A DNA stretch of 64,000 nt from positions 9,362,001-9,426,000 of the forward strand of contig NZ_CP082164.1 in NCBI RefSeq assembly GCF_023101685.1, in the 5' to 3' direction. Position numbers and translations under genes: made by a program. Source of the DNA: Bradyrhizobium sp. 186. GTDB taxonomy: Bacteria; Pseudomonadota; Alphaproteobacteria; Rhizobiales; Xanthobacteraceae. The stretch's first letter is position 1. The number at the start of each line of letters is the position of its first letter. The notes below the pieces were generated by a model. That model was given only the letters and a program-made list of their open reading frames with translations, searched no databases and was not told where the DNA came from. Positions 35,781 to 43,605 of this stretch are shown piece by piece.

Positions 35781-36281
35781 TTGCCCAATTTCGCACGTGC
35801 CTGTGGTCGTGTGTCAGTCGGTAGGTATCCGGACAAGAGGCCGGACAGCCGCCAAGGGGCGAAGAAGCCGAGGGGCTCTTCGGAGATGCAGAAGTCGCTA
35901 GACGACGGAAGCCAGACCGAAGCGTCCAGCATCTCTCTCAAGAGATGCCTTCTCGAAGGTGACTTCGCTCTTTGCAACCGTGACTGGCAGCCGGAGGCGA
36001 ACCGGCGCACCCCGCTCTCAACGGGGGACGCGACTTAAAGCAACGACGGATCGGGCTTTTTTGGTCTCTACCGGCATTCCAACGCCGGCGCGGGCTACTG
36101 AAAAGGCTTGTCCTTCATTGCCAGGTGTGCGGGCGGGAAATTCCCAACCAATCCACGGCAGCACAGTCTGGTTTGAGTCTTTGGCTTCGTCGCGCCTCCA
36201 TCGCGCGATCTGGCCGGAGCGCTCTTATCCGACGTCATTTTTTGAACGGATCCCCGTCGCTGGGCCGTTTGGGAGAGTGCT
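35781..36281 (+). ncRNA. Structured 5' leader of ornithine decarboxylase (speF-leader type)
   Basis: About 500 bases upstream of the decarboxylase are unusually structured. They include a GAAG-A-AGCC/GGCT-CTTC hairpin (about 35860-35882), a 7-bp GCATCTC/GAGATGC hairpin (35929-35948), CGAAG/CTTCG, CCCCG/CGGGG and CCGGC/GCCGG stems, and a T-run near 36056-36062. An earlier GAGATGC (35883-35889) can compete for the same GCATCTC arm. Position and design fit the conserved speF leader RNA known upstream of alphaproteobacterial ornithine decarboxylases, which is thought to be regulatory. A 50-codon ORF (35886-36038) lies inside. Confidence 0.65.
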
Positions 36282-37424
36282 ATGACCGAACGTATCCAGG
36301 AATTCCTGCGCAACCGCCGCAGCGAGGGCCTCGACACCGAGCCGTGCCTCGTCGTCGACCTCGAGGTCGTGCGCGACAATTACCAGACCTTTGCCAGGGC
36401 GCTGCCCGACAGCCGTGTGTTCTATGCCGTCAAGGCGAACCCGGCGCCGGAAGTGCTGGCTCTGCTCGCCTCCATGGGCTCCTGCTTCGACACCGCGACG
36501 GTCGCCGAGATCGAGATGGCGCTGGCCGCGGGTGCGACGCCCGACCGCATCTCCTTCGGCAACACGATCAAGAAGGAGCGCGACATCGCGCGCGCCTTCG
36601 CGCTCGGCATTCGGCTGTTCGCAGTCGACTGCGCCGCCGAGGTCGAGAAGGTCGCCCGTGCCGCCCCGGCTGCGAAGGTGTTCTGCCGCATCCTCTATGA
36701 CTGCGCCGGCGCCGAGTGGCCGCTGTCGCGCAAGTTCGGCTGCGACCCGGAAATGGCCGTCGAGGTGCTCGACGTCGCCAAGCGTCTGGGCCTGGAGCCG
36801 TGCGGCATCTCGTTCCATGTCGGCTCGCAGCAGCGCAAGGTGAAGGCGTGGGACCGTGCGCTGGCGATGGCCTCGCAGGTGTTCCGCGACTGCGCCGAGC
36901 GCGGCATCAACCTGACCATGGTCAACATGGGCGGCGGCTTCCCGACCAAATACCTGAAGGACGTGCCGCCGGTCGTCACCTACGGCCGCTCGATCTTCCG
37001 CGCGCTGCGCAAGCACTTCGGCAACCAGATTCCGGAGACCATCATCGAGCCGGGCCGCGGCATGGTGGGCAACGCTGGCATCATCGAATCCGAGGTCGTG
37101 CTCATCTCGAAGAAGAGCGACGAGGACGAGGTGCGCTGGGTCTATCTGGACATCGGCAAGTTCGGCGGTCTCGCCGAGACCATGGACGAGTCGATCCGTT
37201 ACGCCATCCGCACCCCGCATGACGGGGCGGACATGACGCCGTGCGTGCTCGCAGGTCCCACCTGCGATAGCGCCGACGTGCTGTACGAGAAGAACCCGTA
37301 TCCGCTTCCCGTGACGCTCGAGATCGGCGACAAGCTGCTGATCGAAGGCACCGGGGCCTATACGTCGACCTACTCGTCGGTGGCGTTCAACGGCATCCCG
37401 CCGCTGAAGACGTATCACATCTGA
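36282..37424 (+). CDS. Ornithine decarboxylase (PLP fold III)
   Basis: This 380-residue PLP-dependent decarboxylase has the fold III barrel typical of eukaryote-like ornithine decarboxylases, here a lysine/ornithine type. Lys51 in YAVKANP should bind PLP; FHVGSQ, NMGGGFPT and the EPGRGMVG phosphate-binding loop follow. Catalytic Cys328 (PTCDSADVL) comes from the partner subunit in relatives, and GAYTSTYSSVAFNG closes the C-terminus. It makes putrescine. Further genes of the same block (GNAT, RidA, homospermidine synthase) follow in the same direction, so putrescine presumably feeds homospermidine synthesis, the rhizobial polyamine. Expression is likely set by the structured leader. Confidence 0.92.
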   Translation: MTERIQEFLRNRRSEGLDTEPCLVVDLEVVRDNYQTFARALPDSRVFYAVKANPAPEVLALLASMGSCFDTATVAEIEMALAAGATPDRISFGNTIKKERDIARAFALGIRLFAVDCAAEVEKVARAAPAAKVFCRILYDCAGAEWPLSRKFGCDPEMAVEVLDVAKRLGLEPCGISFHVGSQQRKVKAWDRALAMASQVFRDCAERGINLTMVNMGGGFPTKYLKDVPPVVTYGRSIFRALRKHFGNQIPETIIEPGRGMVGNAGIIESEVVLISKKSDEDEVRWVYLDIGKFGGLAETMDESIRYAIRTPHDGADMTPCVLAGPTCDSADVLYEKNPYPLPVTLEIGDKLLIEGTGAYTSTYSSVAFNGIPPLKTYHI

Positions 37425-37469
37425 TTTGCCACATCTGATCCGCCTCTCTTTCGAGGCCTGACGAACCCG

Positions 37470-37489
37470 GGAGCCGGCGTGCCGGCTCC
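37470..37489 (+). terminator. Possible terminator or attenuator after ornithine decarboxylase
   Basis: GGAGCCGGC pairs with GCCGGCTCC almost without a loop (37470-37489), followed by a pyrimidine-rich but not pure T tail. It could partly stop transcription between the decarboxylase and the GNAT gene. Confidence 0.4.
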
Positions 37490-37568
37490 TCCCTGACATT
37501 TTCGATTTCTGACGACGCCTTGGACCGGCGTGCTCTCGCACGCAGGTTCAAGCGGGGACTGATGCGCC

Positions 37569-38156
37569 ATGACTGCTCTTCGGAAGACACAAATTGCCCT
37601 CACTTCGAAAGCCGCTCCGTTCGCGATCCGTGCGGAACGTGCTGCCGACGTTGCGATGCGTGAAGCGCTGCTCGATGCGTCCTTTGGCGAGAACCGCCAT
37701 GGCCGCACCTGCCAGCGCCTGCGCGACGGACGTGCACCCGCCACCGGCCTCGCGCTGGCTGCGGTGCACGAGGGGAAGCTCGTGGGAACCGTGCGTCTGT
37801 GGCACGTCAGCGCCGGAGGCAGGCCCGCTTTGGTCCTCGGACCGCTCGCGGTCGATCCTGCCTGCCGCGAGCTCGGGATCGGCGCCGCGCTGATGCATCA
37901 AGCGCTGGCCGCCGCCCGGGCGCGCGGGCACGCCGCCGTGATCCTGCTCGGCGATGCCCCCTACTACGCCCGCTTCGGCTTCTCGGCTGAGAAGACCGCT
38001 GAGCTCTCGCTGCCCGGCCCGTTCGAGCGCGGCCGCCTGCTCGCGCTGGAATTCACTGAAGGCGCGCTCGACGGCGCGTCCGGAATGATCGTCCCGACCG
38101 GCGCGGTCTTGCCCAAACGGCGGGCGGCTCGCGCCCTGCAAGCGCACGCGGCTTAA
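37569..38156 (+). CDS. GNAT-family N-acetyltransferase
   Basis: A 195-residue acetyltransferase. The acetyl-CoA binding region reads LGPLAVDPACRELGIGAALMHQALAAARARGHAAVILLGD (about residues 95-135), the RxxGIG/A motif of GNAT enzymes, followed by YYARFGFSAEKTAEL, typical of the YhbS-like group. The substrate is unknown; its position between ornithine decarboxylase and homospermidine synthase genes makes polyamine acetylation an attractive but untested idea. ATG 37569 lies about 145 bp behind the decarboxylase. Confidence 0.87.
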   Translation: MTALRKTQIALTSKAAPFAIRAERAADVAMREALLDASFGENRHGRTCQRLRDGRAPATGLALAAVHEGKLVGTVRLWHVSAGGRPALVLGPLAVDPACRELGIGAALMHQALAAARARGHAAVILLGDAPYYARFGFSAEKTAELSLPGPFERGRLLALEFTEGALDGASGMIVPTGAVLPKRRAARALQAHAA

Positions 38157-38299
38157 GGGATTGCCATCATGGCGAAGACCGACGCCGTATCCGGCGGCGG
38201 CTCGGCCGTGCCTGCGTTGACGCCTGTTCCTTTGGGGTTGCGCAAGCCAGCGAAACGCCCTTTAACCCGCGAAACACCCCCTCAGTCGAGGCCGAAACC

Positions 38300-38689
38300 A
38301 TGTCCCGTCGCCTGATCTCCACCGGCTCTCCCTTCGAGAAGACCGCCGGCTACAGCCGCGCCGTGATTGATGGCGAGTTCGCCTTCGTCGCGGGAACCAC
38401 CGGCTATGACTACACCACGATGACAATGCCGGCGGATGTCACCAGCCAGTCACGCAACTGCTTCAAGACCATCGCGGCCGCCCTGAAGGAGGGCGGTTTC
38501 GAGATGGCCGATATCGTCCGCGTGACCTACTACCTCACCGATGCCAAGGATGCCGACGCCTATTTCGCGGTCTGCGGCGAAGTCCTTGGCGACATCCGCC
38601 CGGCGGCAACGCTTCTCGTCGTCTCGGCGCTCTACAAGCCCGAGATGAAGGTCGAGATCGAAGTGACCGCGAAGCGCCGCAGCGCCTGA
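38300..38689 (+). CDS. RidA-family protein (enamine/imine deaminase)
   Basis: This 129-residue protein of the RidA/YER057c/UK114 family carries GEFAFVAGTTGYDYTT, NCFKTIAAALKEGGFEMADIVRVTYYLTDA and the C-terminal IRPAATLLVVSALYKPEMKVEIEVTA, with the conserved Arg that positions the substrate. RidA proteins hydrolyse reactive imine/enamine intermediates released by PLP enzymes; lying after a PLP decarboxylase and before homospermidine synthase, which itself forms imines, it plausibly protects this pathway. The specific subgroup is not determined. Confidence 0.9.
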   Translation: MSRRLISTGSPFEKTAGYSRAVIDGEFAFVAGTTGYDYTTMTMPADVTSQSRNCFKTIAAALKEGGFEMADIVRVTYYLTDAKDADAYFAVCGEVLGDIRPAATLLVVSALYKPEMKVEIEVTAKRRSA

Positions 38690-38737
38690 TTCACCCCTCA
38701 CCATTTGTCCGCCAGCACTTCCCGGAGAAGCCATCCC

Positions 38738-40180
38738 ATGAGCCCCGCCTCGCAGATCTACGCGAAGATTACCGGCCCCATCGTCATGGTCGGCTTCGGC
38801 TCCATCGGCAAAGGCACGTTGCCGATGATCGAGCGGCATCTCGATTACGACAAGTCGCGCATCACCGTGATCGATCCCAAGGACGAGGGTCGCAAGGCAC
38901 ATTGCGAGAAGCACAATGTAAGATTCATCCAGCAGGGCGTGACCAAGGACAATTATCGCGACTTGCTGACCCCGCTGCTCACTGAAGGCGGCGGCCAGGG
39001 TTTTTGCGTCAATCTCTCGGTCGATACCGGCTCTACCGACATCATGGAGCTCTGCAACGAACTTGGCGCTCTTTATATCGACACCGTCAACGAGCCCTGG
39101 CTCGGCTTCTATTTCGATTCTTCGAAGGGCCCGGAAGCGCGCTCCAACTACGCCCTTCGCGAAGCGACGCTGGCCGCCAAGAAGGCGCGCCCCGCGGGCT
39201 CGACGACGGCCGTCTCCTGCTGTGGCGCCAATCCCGGCATGGTCTCCTTTTTCGTCAAGCAGGCGCTACTCAATGTCGCCGCCGATCTGAAGCTCAATGC
39301 CCCCAAGCCGAAAACCAAAGCCGAATGGGCGGACTTGATGCGGCAGGCTGGTGTCAAGGGCATCCACATCGCCGAACGCGACACCCAGCGCTCCAAGTCA
39401 CCGAAAGAGCCGGACGTCTTCGTCAACACCTGGTCGGTGGAAGGCTTCCTGTCGGAAGGCGTGCAGCCGTCCGAACTCGGTTGGGGCACTCATGAAAAAT
39501 GGATGCCCGAGAATGCGCGTAGCCACGAAGCTGGCTGCGGCGCCGCCATCTATCTGATGCAGCCTGGCGCCAACACGCGCGTGCGCACCTGGTGCCCGAC
39601 CCGCGGCGCGCAGTATGGCTTCCTCGTCACCCACAACGAATCGATCTCGATCGCCGACTATTTCACAGTGCGCGACGCATCGGGCACGGTGATCTATCGG
39701 CCGACCTGCCACTATGCCTATCATCCGGCTGACGATGCCGTGCTGTCGCTGCATGAAATGTTCGGCCGCGCAGCGAAGATGCAGGAAAAGCACCACATCC
39801 TCGATGAGAACGAAATCGTCGATGGCATCGACGAACTCGGCGTGCTGCTGTTCGGCCATGACAACAATGCCTACTGGTACGGCTCGCAGCTCTCCATCGA
39901 AGAGACCCGCAAACTCGCGCCCTATCAGAACGCCACCGGCCTGCAAGTGACCTCCGCCGTGCTCGGCGGCATGGTGTGGGCGCTGGAAAACCCGAACGAA
40001 GGCATCGTCGAAGCCGACGAGATGGATTTCGATCGTCTGCTGGAAATCCAGATCCCGTATCTCGGCCCGGTGAAGGGTTTCTACACCGACTGGACGCCGC
40101 TGACGGATCGTCCGGGACTGTTTCCAGAAGATATCGATACGAGCGATCCCTGGCAGTTCCGGAATATTTTGGTGCGCTGA
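38738..40180 (+). CDS. hss: Homospermidine synthase
   Basis: Homospermidine synthase, 480 residues, joins two putrescine units in an NAD-dependent reaction to give sym-homospermidine, a major polyamine of rhizobia. The N-terminal Rossmann motif GFGSIGKGTLPMI starts near residue 16; SVDTGSTDIMELC and SCCGANPGMVSFFVKQAL are typical of bacterial HSS. The C-terminal part holds WMPENARSHEAGCG and MEL-type segments around YHPADDAVLSLHEMFG. ATG 38738 is preceded by GGAGAAG at an eight-base spacing. It closes the polyamine gene block that begins with ornithine decarboxylase. A palindromic repeat follows. Confidence 0.93.
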   Translation: MSPASQIYAKITGPIVMVGFGSIGKGTLPMIERHLDYDKSRITVIDPKDEGRKAHCEKHNVRFIQQGVTKDNYRDLLTPLLTEGGGQGFCVNLSVDTGSTDIMELCNELGALYIDTVNEPWLGFYFDSSKGPEARSNYALREATLAAKKARPAGSTTAVSCCGANPGMVSFFVKQALLNVAADLKLNAPKPKTKAEWADLMRQAGVKGIHIAERDTQRSKSPKEPDVFVNTWSVEGFLSEGVQPSELGWGTHEKWMPENARSHEAGCGAAIYLMQPGANTRVRTWCPTRGAQYGFLVTHNESISIADYFTVRDASGTVIYRPTCHYAYHPADDAVLSLHEMFGRAAKMQEKHHILDENEIVDGIDELGVLLFGHDNNAYWYGSQLSIEETRKLAPYQNATGLQVTSAVLGGMVWALENPNEGIVEADEMDFDRLLEIQIPYLGPVKGFYTDWTPLTDRPGLFPEDIDTSDPWQFRNILVR

Positions 40181-40196
40181 GGCGGACTCACTCCGC

Positions 40197-40306
40197 CCGT
40201 CATTCCGGGGCAACGCATTGGCGCCGAGCCCGGAATCTATCGGGCGTCAGAGTTTGCAGATAAATGGATTCCGGGTTCGCGACTACGTCGCGCCCCGGAA
40301 TGACGG
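40197..40306. repeat. Palindromic repeat (CCGTCATTCCGGGG family)
   Basis: CCGTCATTCCGGGGC ... GCCCCGGAATGACGG arms with inner CCGGAATC/GATTCCGG define a 110-bp inverted repeat between the converging hss gene and the small anchored-protein gene. A second member is at 47643-47726. Confidence 0.87.
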
Positions 40307-40312
40307 AGATAG

Positions 40313-40645
40313 CTACTTCTCCTTGATCGGCGGAGCGATCTTCTCCGCGGGCGCCTGCGGCAGCGCCGGCTTGGTGGCTGCGCCTTGGGTCTGCGGATCG
40401 GGGCGCGCGGGTTCCGGCGCCGGCGTGGTCGGCCGGTCGCCGCCAGGCTTGGATTCCGCGGGCGTCTTGTTCTGATCGTCCGACGGCGTGCCCTGGAGCG
40501 GCCCCGTCGCCTGCGCCATCTCCATCCGGTTTTCGGCGCGGATTTGCGCCAGCGACAGGCCGGACACCACGATGCCTGCTGCGAACAGCGAGCAGGCGAT
40601 CATCAGGTCGAGCTTCAGTCTGCGTTTGTCATTATTGCCGTGCAT
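40313..40645 (-). CDS. Small membrane-anchored, Pro-rich protein with an EcfG-type promoter
   Basis: A 110-residue protein of unknown family: a basic start (MHGNNDKRRLKLD), one hydrophobic helix (about residues 14-32, LMIACSLFAAGIVVSGLSLA), then a periplasmic low-complexity tail rich in Pro, Ala and Gln. ATG 40645 is selected; the open frame continues upstream without protein-like sequence. An exact EcfG promoter motif stands about 30 bases before the start, so it is probably a general-stress gene. No function can be assigned. Confidence 0.72.
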   Translation of the reverse strand: MHGNNDKRRLKLDLMIACSLFAAGIVVSGLSLAQIRAENRMEMAQATGPLQGTPSDDQNKTPAESKPGGDRPTTPAPEPARPDPQTQGAATKPALPQAPAEKIAPPIKEK

Positions 40646-40673
40646 ATCGATCACCGCATTTGTCCGCGGGATC

Positions 40674-40698
40674 AACGAAGTTGTCCGACTGCAGTTCC
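40674..40698 (-). promoter_or_regulatory. EcfG (general stress sigma factor) promoter
   Basis: On the minus strand GGAAC (40694-40698), exactly 16 bases, then CGTT (40674-40677) matches the GGAAC-N16/17-CGTT EcfG consensus perfectly. Transcription would begin about 20 bases before the ATG of the 110-residue protein. Confidence 0.75.
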
Positions 40699-40746
40699 GT
40701 GCCGGGCAAGGCGGGAACCGTCCGTTCGCGCGCCAAAACGCCGCGT

Positions 40747-41463
40747 TCACTCCGTGGTGCTGACTTCCCAGGTGGCGTGACGCACGCCGGGCAGGTGCTG
40801 CAGGTCGGTCGCCACGGCGTTCAGCTCGTTCGGGTCGACTGCGGTCGCGACCAGCTTTGCGACGATCTCGATCAGATCGTCGCCGGTCTCGACCACATCG
40901 ATATCGGCCACCGGATACTTTGCACCCTCGAGCTTCTCGACGAGCCGGTCGCGCATGTCGGGCAGGGCGTCCGGCGCGACCGCGAGCTTGAAGTAGTAGG
41001 TCGCCTCGGAGGCCTTCTCGTTCAGCGGAATGCGATTGATGGCGTTGACCAGCGGGCGCAGCATGGTGTTGCCGGCGATGACGAACACGGTCAGCGCCGC
41101 GGCTTGGGCGACCATGTCGGCGCCGGCGCAGGAGCCGACCGCGGCGGACGCCCGCAGTGTCGCCGCGGTATTGAGCCCGCGCACGTCCATGCCCTGCTTC
41201 ATGATGACGCCGGCGCCGAGGAAGCCGATGCCGGAGACGACATAGGAAATCACGCGGACCGCACCGTCGGCGCCCGTCAGATGCATGGCGAGATCGACGA
41301 AGGCGGCAGCCCCGACCGCAACCAGCACGTTGGTGCGCAGTCCCGCGGTGCGCTGCCGGTATTGCCGCTCGGCACCGATCAGCGTGCCCAGCACGAAGGC
41401 CGTGAACAGGCTGACCAGCGTGTCGAGGAAATCAGCAATCTGGAAAGTCGTCAGAAACCGCAT
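40747..41463 (-). CDS. MgtC/SapB-family membrane protein
   Basis: The protein is 238 residues: an N-terminal MgtC domain of about five helices (DFLDTLVSLFTAFVLGTLIGAERQYRQRTAGLRTNVLVAVGAAAFVDL, ISYVVSGIGFLGAGVIMKQG, VRGLNTAATLRASAAVGSCAG) and a C-terminal soluble ACT-like domain (about 160-235). The segments match MgtC, linked to magnesium stress and, in pathogens, to ATP-synthase inhibition; RGLNTAATLRASAA carries the conserved WxTAA-like region with LRAS. In soil bacteria it likely helps growth at low magnesium. It is a single gene. Confidence 0.9.
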   Translation of the reverse strand: MRFLTTFQIADFLDTLVSLFTAFVLGTLIGAERQYRQRTAGLRTNVLVAVGAAAFVDLAMHLTGADGAVRVISYVVSGIGFLGAGVIMKQGMDVRGLNTAATLRASAAVGSCAGADMVAQAAALTVFVIAGNTMLRPLVNAINRIPLNEKASEATYYFKLAVAPDALPDMRDRLVEKLEGAKYPVADIDVVETGDDLIEIVAKLVATAVDPNELNAVATDLQHLPGVRHATWEVSTTE

Positions 41464-41493
41464 GGCCCCCTATACGGTCAGAACGATGACAGA

Positions 41494-42513
41494 TCAAAGC
41501 TCCAGAAGTCCGCCGTCCCCGTTTTCATCCGCGAACGCGAGCAGCGTGCCCTTCGCGTTCCAGGCGAGCGCGGCCACGGGCGGGGTGCCGTTGCGGCGGA
41601 CCAGGATTTCGGCGCCATCCTCCAGCCGTACCATCAGCACGGTGCCGTCGCTGTAGCCCGCGGCAAAGATGTCGTTCTTCGGGTGGCAGGCAACCCCCGA
41701 CACGCGCGCCTGGAGCGGCGCGAGCATCGCGGGCTCCTTGCCCATCGGGCCGTCCTTGCTGGCGAACGGCCACAGGATGACGCTGTCGGCGCCTGATGTC
41801 GCTAGCGACTTGCCGCCCGCGCTCCAGGACATCGAGCGGACGCGGCCGGGATAGCCGGTCATACGCATGTGGCGGTTGTCGGCAAGCCGCCAGCCGTGCA
41901 GCGCCGCCTCGTGCATGGTGGTGACCAGGAATTTGTTGTCCGGGCTGAAGGTGACGCCGAGATGCGAACCGGCCCAGGGCAGGAATTCCGCACCCGCCGC
42001 CATGTTGGGGAACCACAGCGTCGCGCCGTTGTAGTGCGCGATCGCGAGCCGCAGGCCCTTCGGCGCAAAGGCAAGCCCGCCGACGGTCGAGGGCACCTCG
42101 ATCGATTTTTCCTCTAGCTTGCCGCTCTTGACGAAGGCGAACTTCCCGGCCGACCAGGCGAAGGCGCCGTCCGAGTGCAGCGCCACCGCATCGATCCAGC
42201 GCCGCTTCGGGTCGGTCGCGAGCAGCGTCACCTCGCCCTTGGCATCGAGGGCTATGACCTTGCCGTCGTCGCCGCCCATGACGATGCGCTTGCCATCGGA
42301 CGCCGTTGAGAGAATGCCGCCGCTGTGCACGGCGACCTTGCTGATCTCGCCCTGGCTATCTACCAGCGCAACGTTCTCCTCGCCGCCGACAAAGGCGGCG
42401 CGGTCGCCGAGGAAATGGACCGAGGTCACGCCCATCCCGAGCGCGAGCGGCTTGACGCGGTCGGTGACGGAGACGATCGAGGCTGAATCGGGAGCCGGCG
42501 TAAACTCTTTCAT
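41494..42513 (-). CDS. WD40-repeat beta-propeller protein of the zinc operon
   Basis: A 339-residue soluble WD40-type propeller. Repeated blades end in patterns such as GDRAAFVGGEENVALVDSQG, DGAFAWSAGKFAFVKSGK, DNKFLVTTMHEAALHGWRLADN and AGGKSLATSGADSVILWPF. No signal peptide is present, so it should be cytoplasmic. ATG 42513 overlaps the CobW stop (TGATG), implying coupled translation at the distal end of the zinc operon. Its role is unknown; a scaffold or chaperone partner for the zinc GTPase is a guess. It could be read as a GTG start at 42516, adding one residue. Confidence 0.8.
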   Translation of the reverse strand: MKEFTPAPDSASIVSVTDRVKPLALGMGVTSVHFLGDRAAFVGGEENVALVDSQGEISKVAVHSGGILSTASDGKRIVMGGDDGKVIALDAKGEVTLLATDPKRRWIDAVALHSDGAFAWSAGKFAFVKSGKLEEKSIEVPSTVGGLAFAPKGLRLAIAHYNGATLWFPNMAAGAEFLPWAGSHLGVTFSPDNKFLVTTMHEAALHGWRLADNRHMRMTGYPGRVRSMSWSAGGKSLATSGADSVILWPFASKDGPMGKEPAMLAPLQARVSGVACHPKNDIFAAGYSDGTVLMVRLEDGAEILVRRNGTPPVAALAWNAKGTLLAFADENGDGGLLEL

Positions 42514-43550
42514 CACGAGACGATGCAGCTCTCGAAGCCCGTGCGAATAAGCTCTTCGGGCAATTCGCGACCGATGAAGACGAGGCGGCTCTCGCGCGGC
42601 TCGCCGTCATTCCATTTGCGCTGGTGGTTGCCCTCCAGCATCATGTGGACGCCCTGGAAGACGTAGCGGTCGTCATCGTCGTGGAAGGCGAGGATACCCT
42701 TCGAGCGCAAAATCTTTTGGCCTTCGACCTGTACCAGGTTCTGGAGCCAGGGCATGAATACGTTCGGATCAAGCGGCTTGTCGGTCTTGAGCGACAGCGA
42801 CTGCATGTCCTCGTCGTGATAGTGCTTCAGGCCGTGGCCGTGATCATGATGATGGTCGTGGCCATGATGGTGATGATCATGGTCGTGGTCATCGGCTTCC
42901 AGGAAGTTCGGCTCGATGTCGAGGATGCGGTCGAGGTCGAAGGCGCCGCGATCGAGCACGTCGGTCAGCGCCACCTGGCATCGCTCGGTGCGATGAAGCT
43001 TGGCGTAGGGGTTGATGCCGCGGATGCGGGCTTCGACCTCGGCAAGCTCGGCCTTGGTGACGAGATCGGTCTTGTTCAGCACGATTACGTCGGCGAACGC
43101 GATCTGGTTCTTGGCCTCTGGCGCGTCCTTCAGGCGCTCGGACAACCATTTCGCGTCAGCAACCGTGACGACCGCATCGAGCCGGGCGTTCTTCTGCACG
43201 TCCTCGTCGACGAAGAAGGTCTGGGCCACTGGCGCCGGATCGGCGAGCCCGGTGGTCTCGACGATGATGGCGTCGAACTTGCCCTTGCGCTTCATCAACC
43301 CGTCCAAGATGCGCACGAGATCGCCGCGCACGGTGCAGCAGATGCAACCATTGTTCATCTCGAACACTTCCTCATCGGCGCCGATGATGAGGTCGTTGTC
43401 GATGCCGATCTCGCCGAATTCGTTGACGATGACGGCGTACTTCTTGCCGTGGTTTTCCGACAGGATGCGGTTCAACAGCGTGGTCTTGCCGGCGCCGAGA
43501 TAGCCGGTCAGAACGGTCACGGGAATTTTTGGGGAGGTCGCTTCAGACAT
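42513..43550 (-). CDS. CobW/COG0523-family zinc GTPase (ZigA-type)
   Basis: This 345-residue metallochaperone GTPase has the Walker A GYLGAGKTTLLNRIL (about residue 16), the CxCC metal site in NNGCICCTVRGDL (about 65), Walker B-type ETTGLADPAPV and the guanine motif NKTDLV (about 157). A His/Asp-rich insertion (DHDHDHHHHGHDHHHDH-type, about 220-250) precedes the C-terminal CobW_C domain. ATG 43550 has GGAG upstream. Its placement after znuA under a Zur-like operator fits a role in allocating scarce zinc to client enzymes, as for ZigA/ZNG1-type proteins; the clients are not known. Confidence 0.9.
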   Translation of the reverse strand: MSEATSPKIPVTVLTGYLGAGKTTLLNRILSENHGKKYAVIVNEFGEIGIDNDLIIGADEEVFEMNNGCICCTVRGDLVRILDGLMKRKGKFDAIIVETTGLADPAPVAQTFFVDEDVQKNARLDAVVTVADAKWLSERLKDAPEAKNQIAFADVIVLNKTDLVTKAELAEVEARIRGINPYAKLHRTERCQVALTDVLDRGAFDLDRILDIEPNFLEADDHDHDHHHHGHDHHHDHGHGLKHYHDEDMQSLSLKTDKPLDPNVFMPWLQNLVQVEGQKILRSKGILAFHDDDDRYVFQGVHMMLEGNHQRKWNDGEPRESRLVFIGRELPEELIRTGFESCIVS

Positions 43551-43605
43551 AACAACTCCGGACATCGGGCTTTTTCGCGCGACGCGAGGCGGGGTGGCCC
43601 CTGCC

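Noticed and set aside
35781..36038. 85-codon frame from TTG in the decarboxylase leader
   Set aside because: TTG would coincide with the transcription start, and the region is structured RNA. Only its internal ATG at 35886 is worth testing.
38169..38315. 48-codon ORF between the GNAT and RidA genes
   Set aside because: Low-complexity Pro/Ala/Arg product that runs into the RidA start, with no supporting ribosome site; probably chance.
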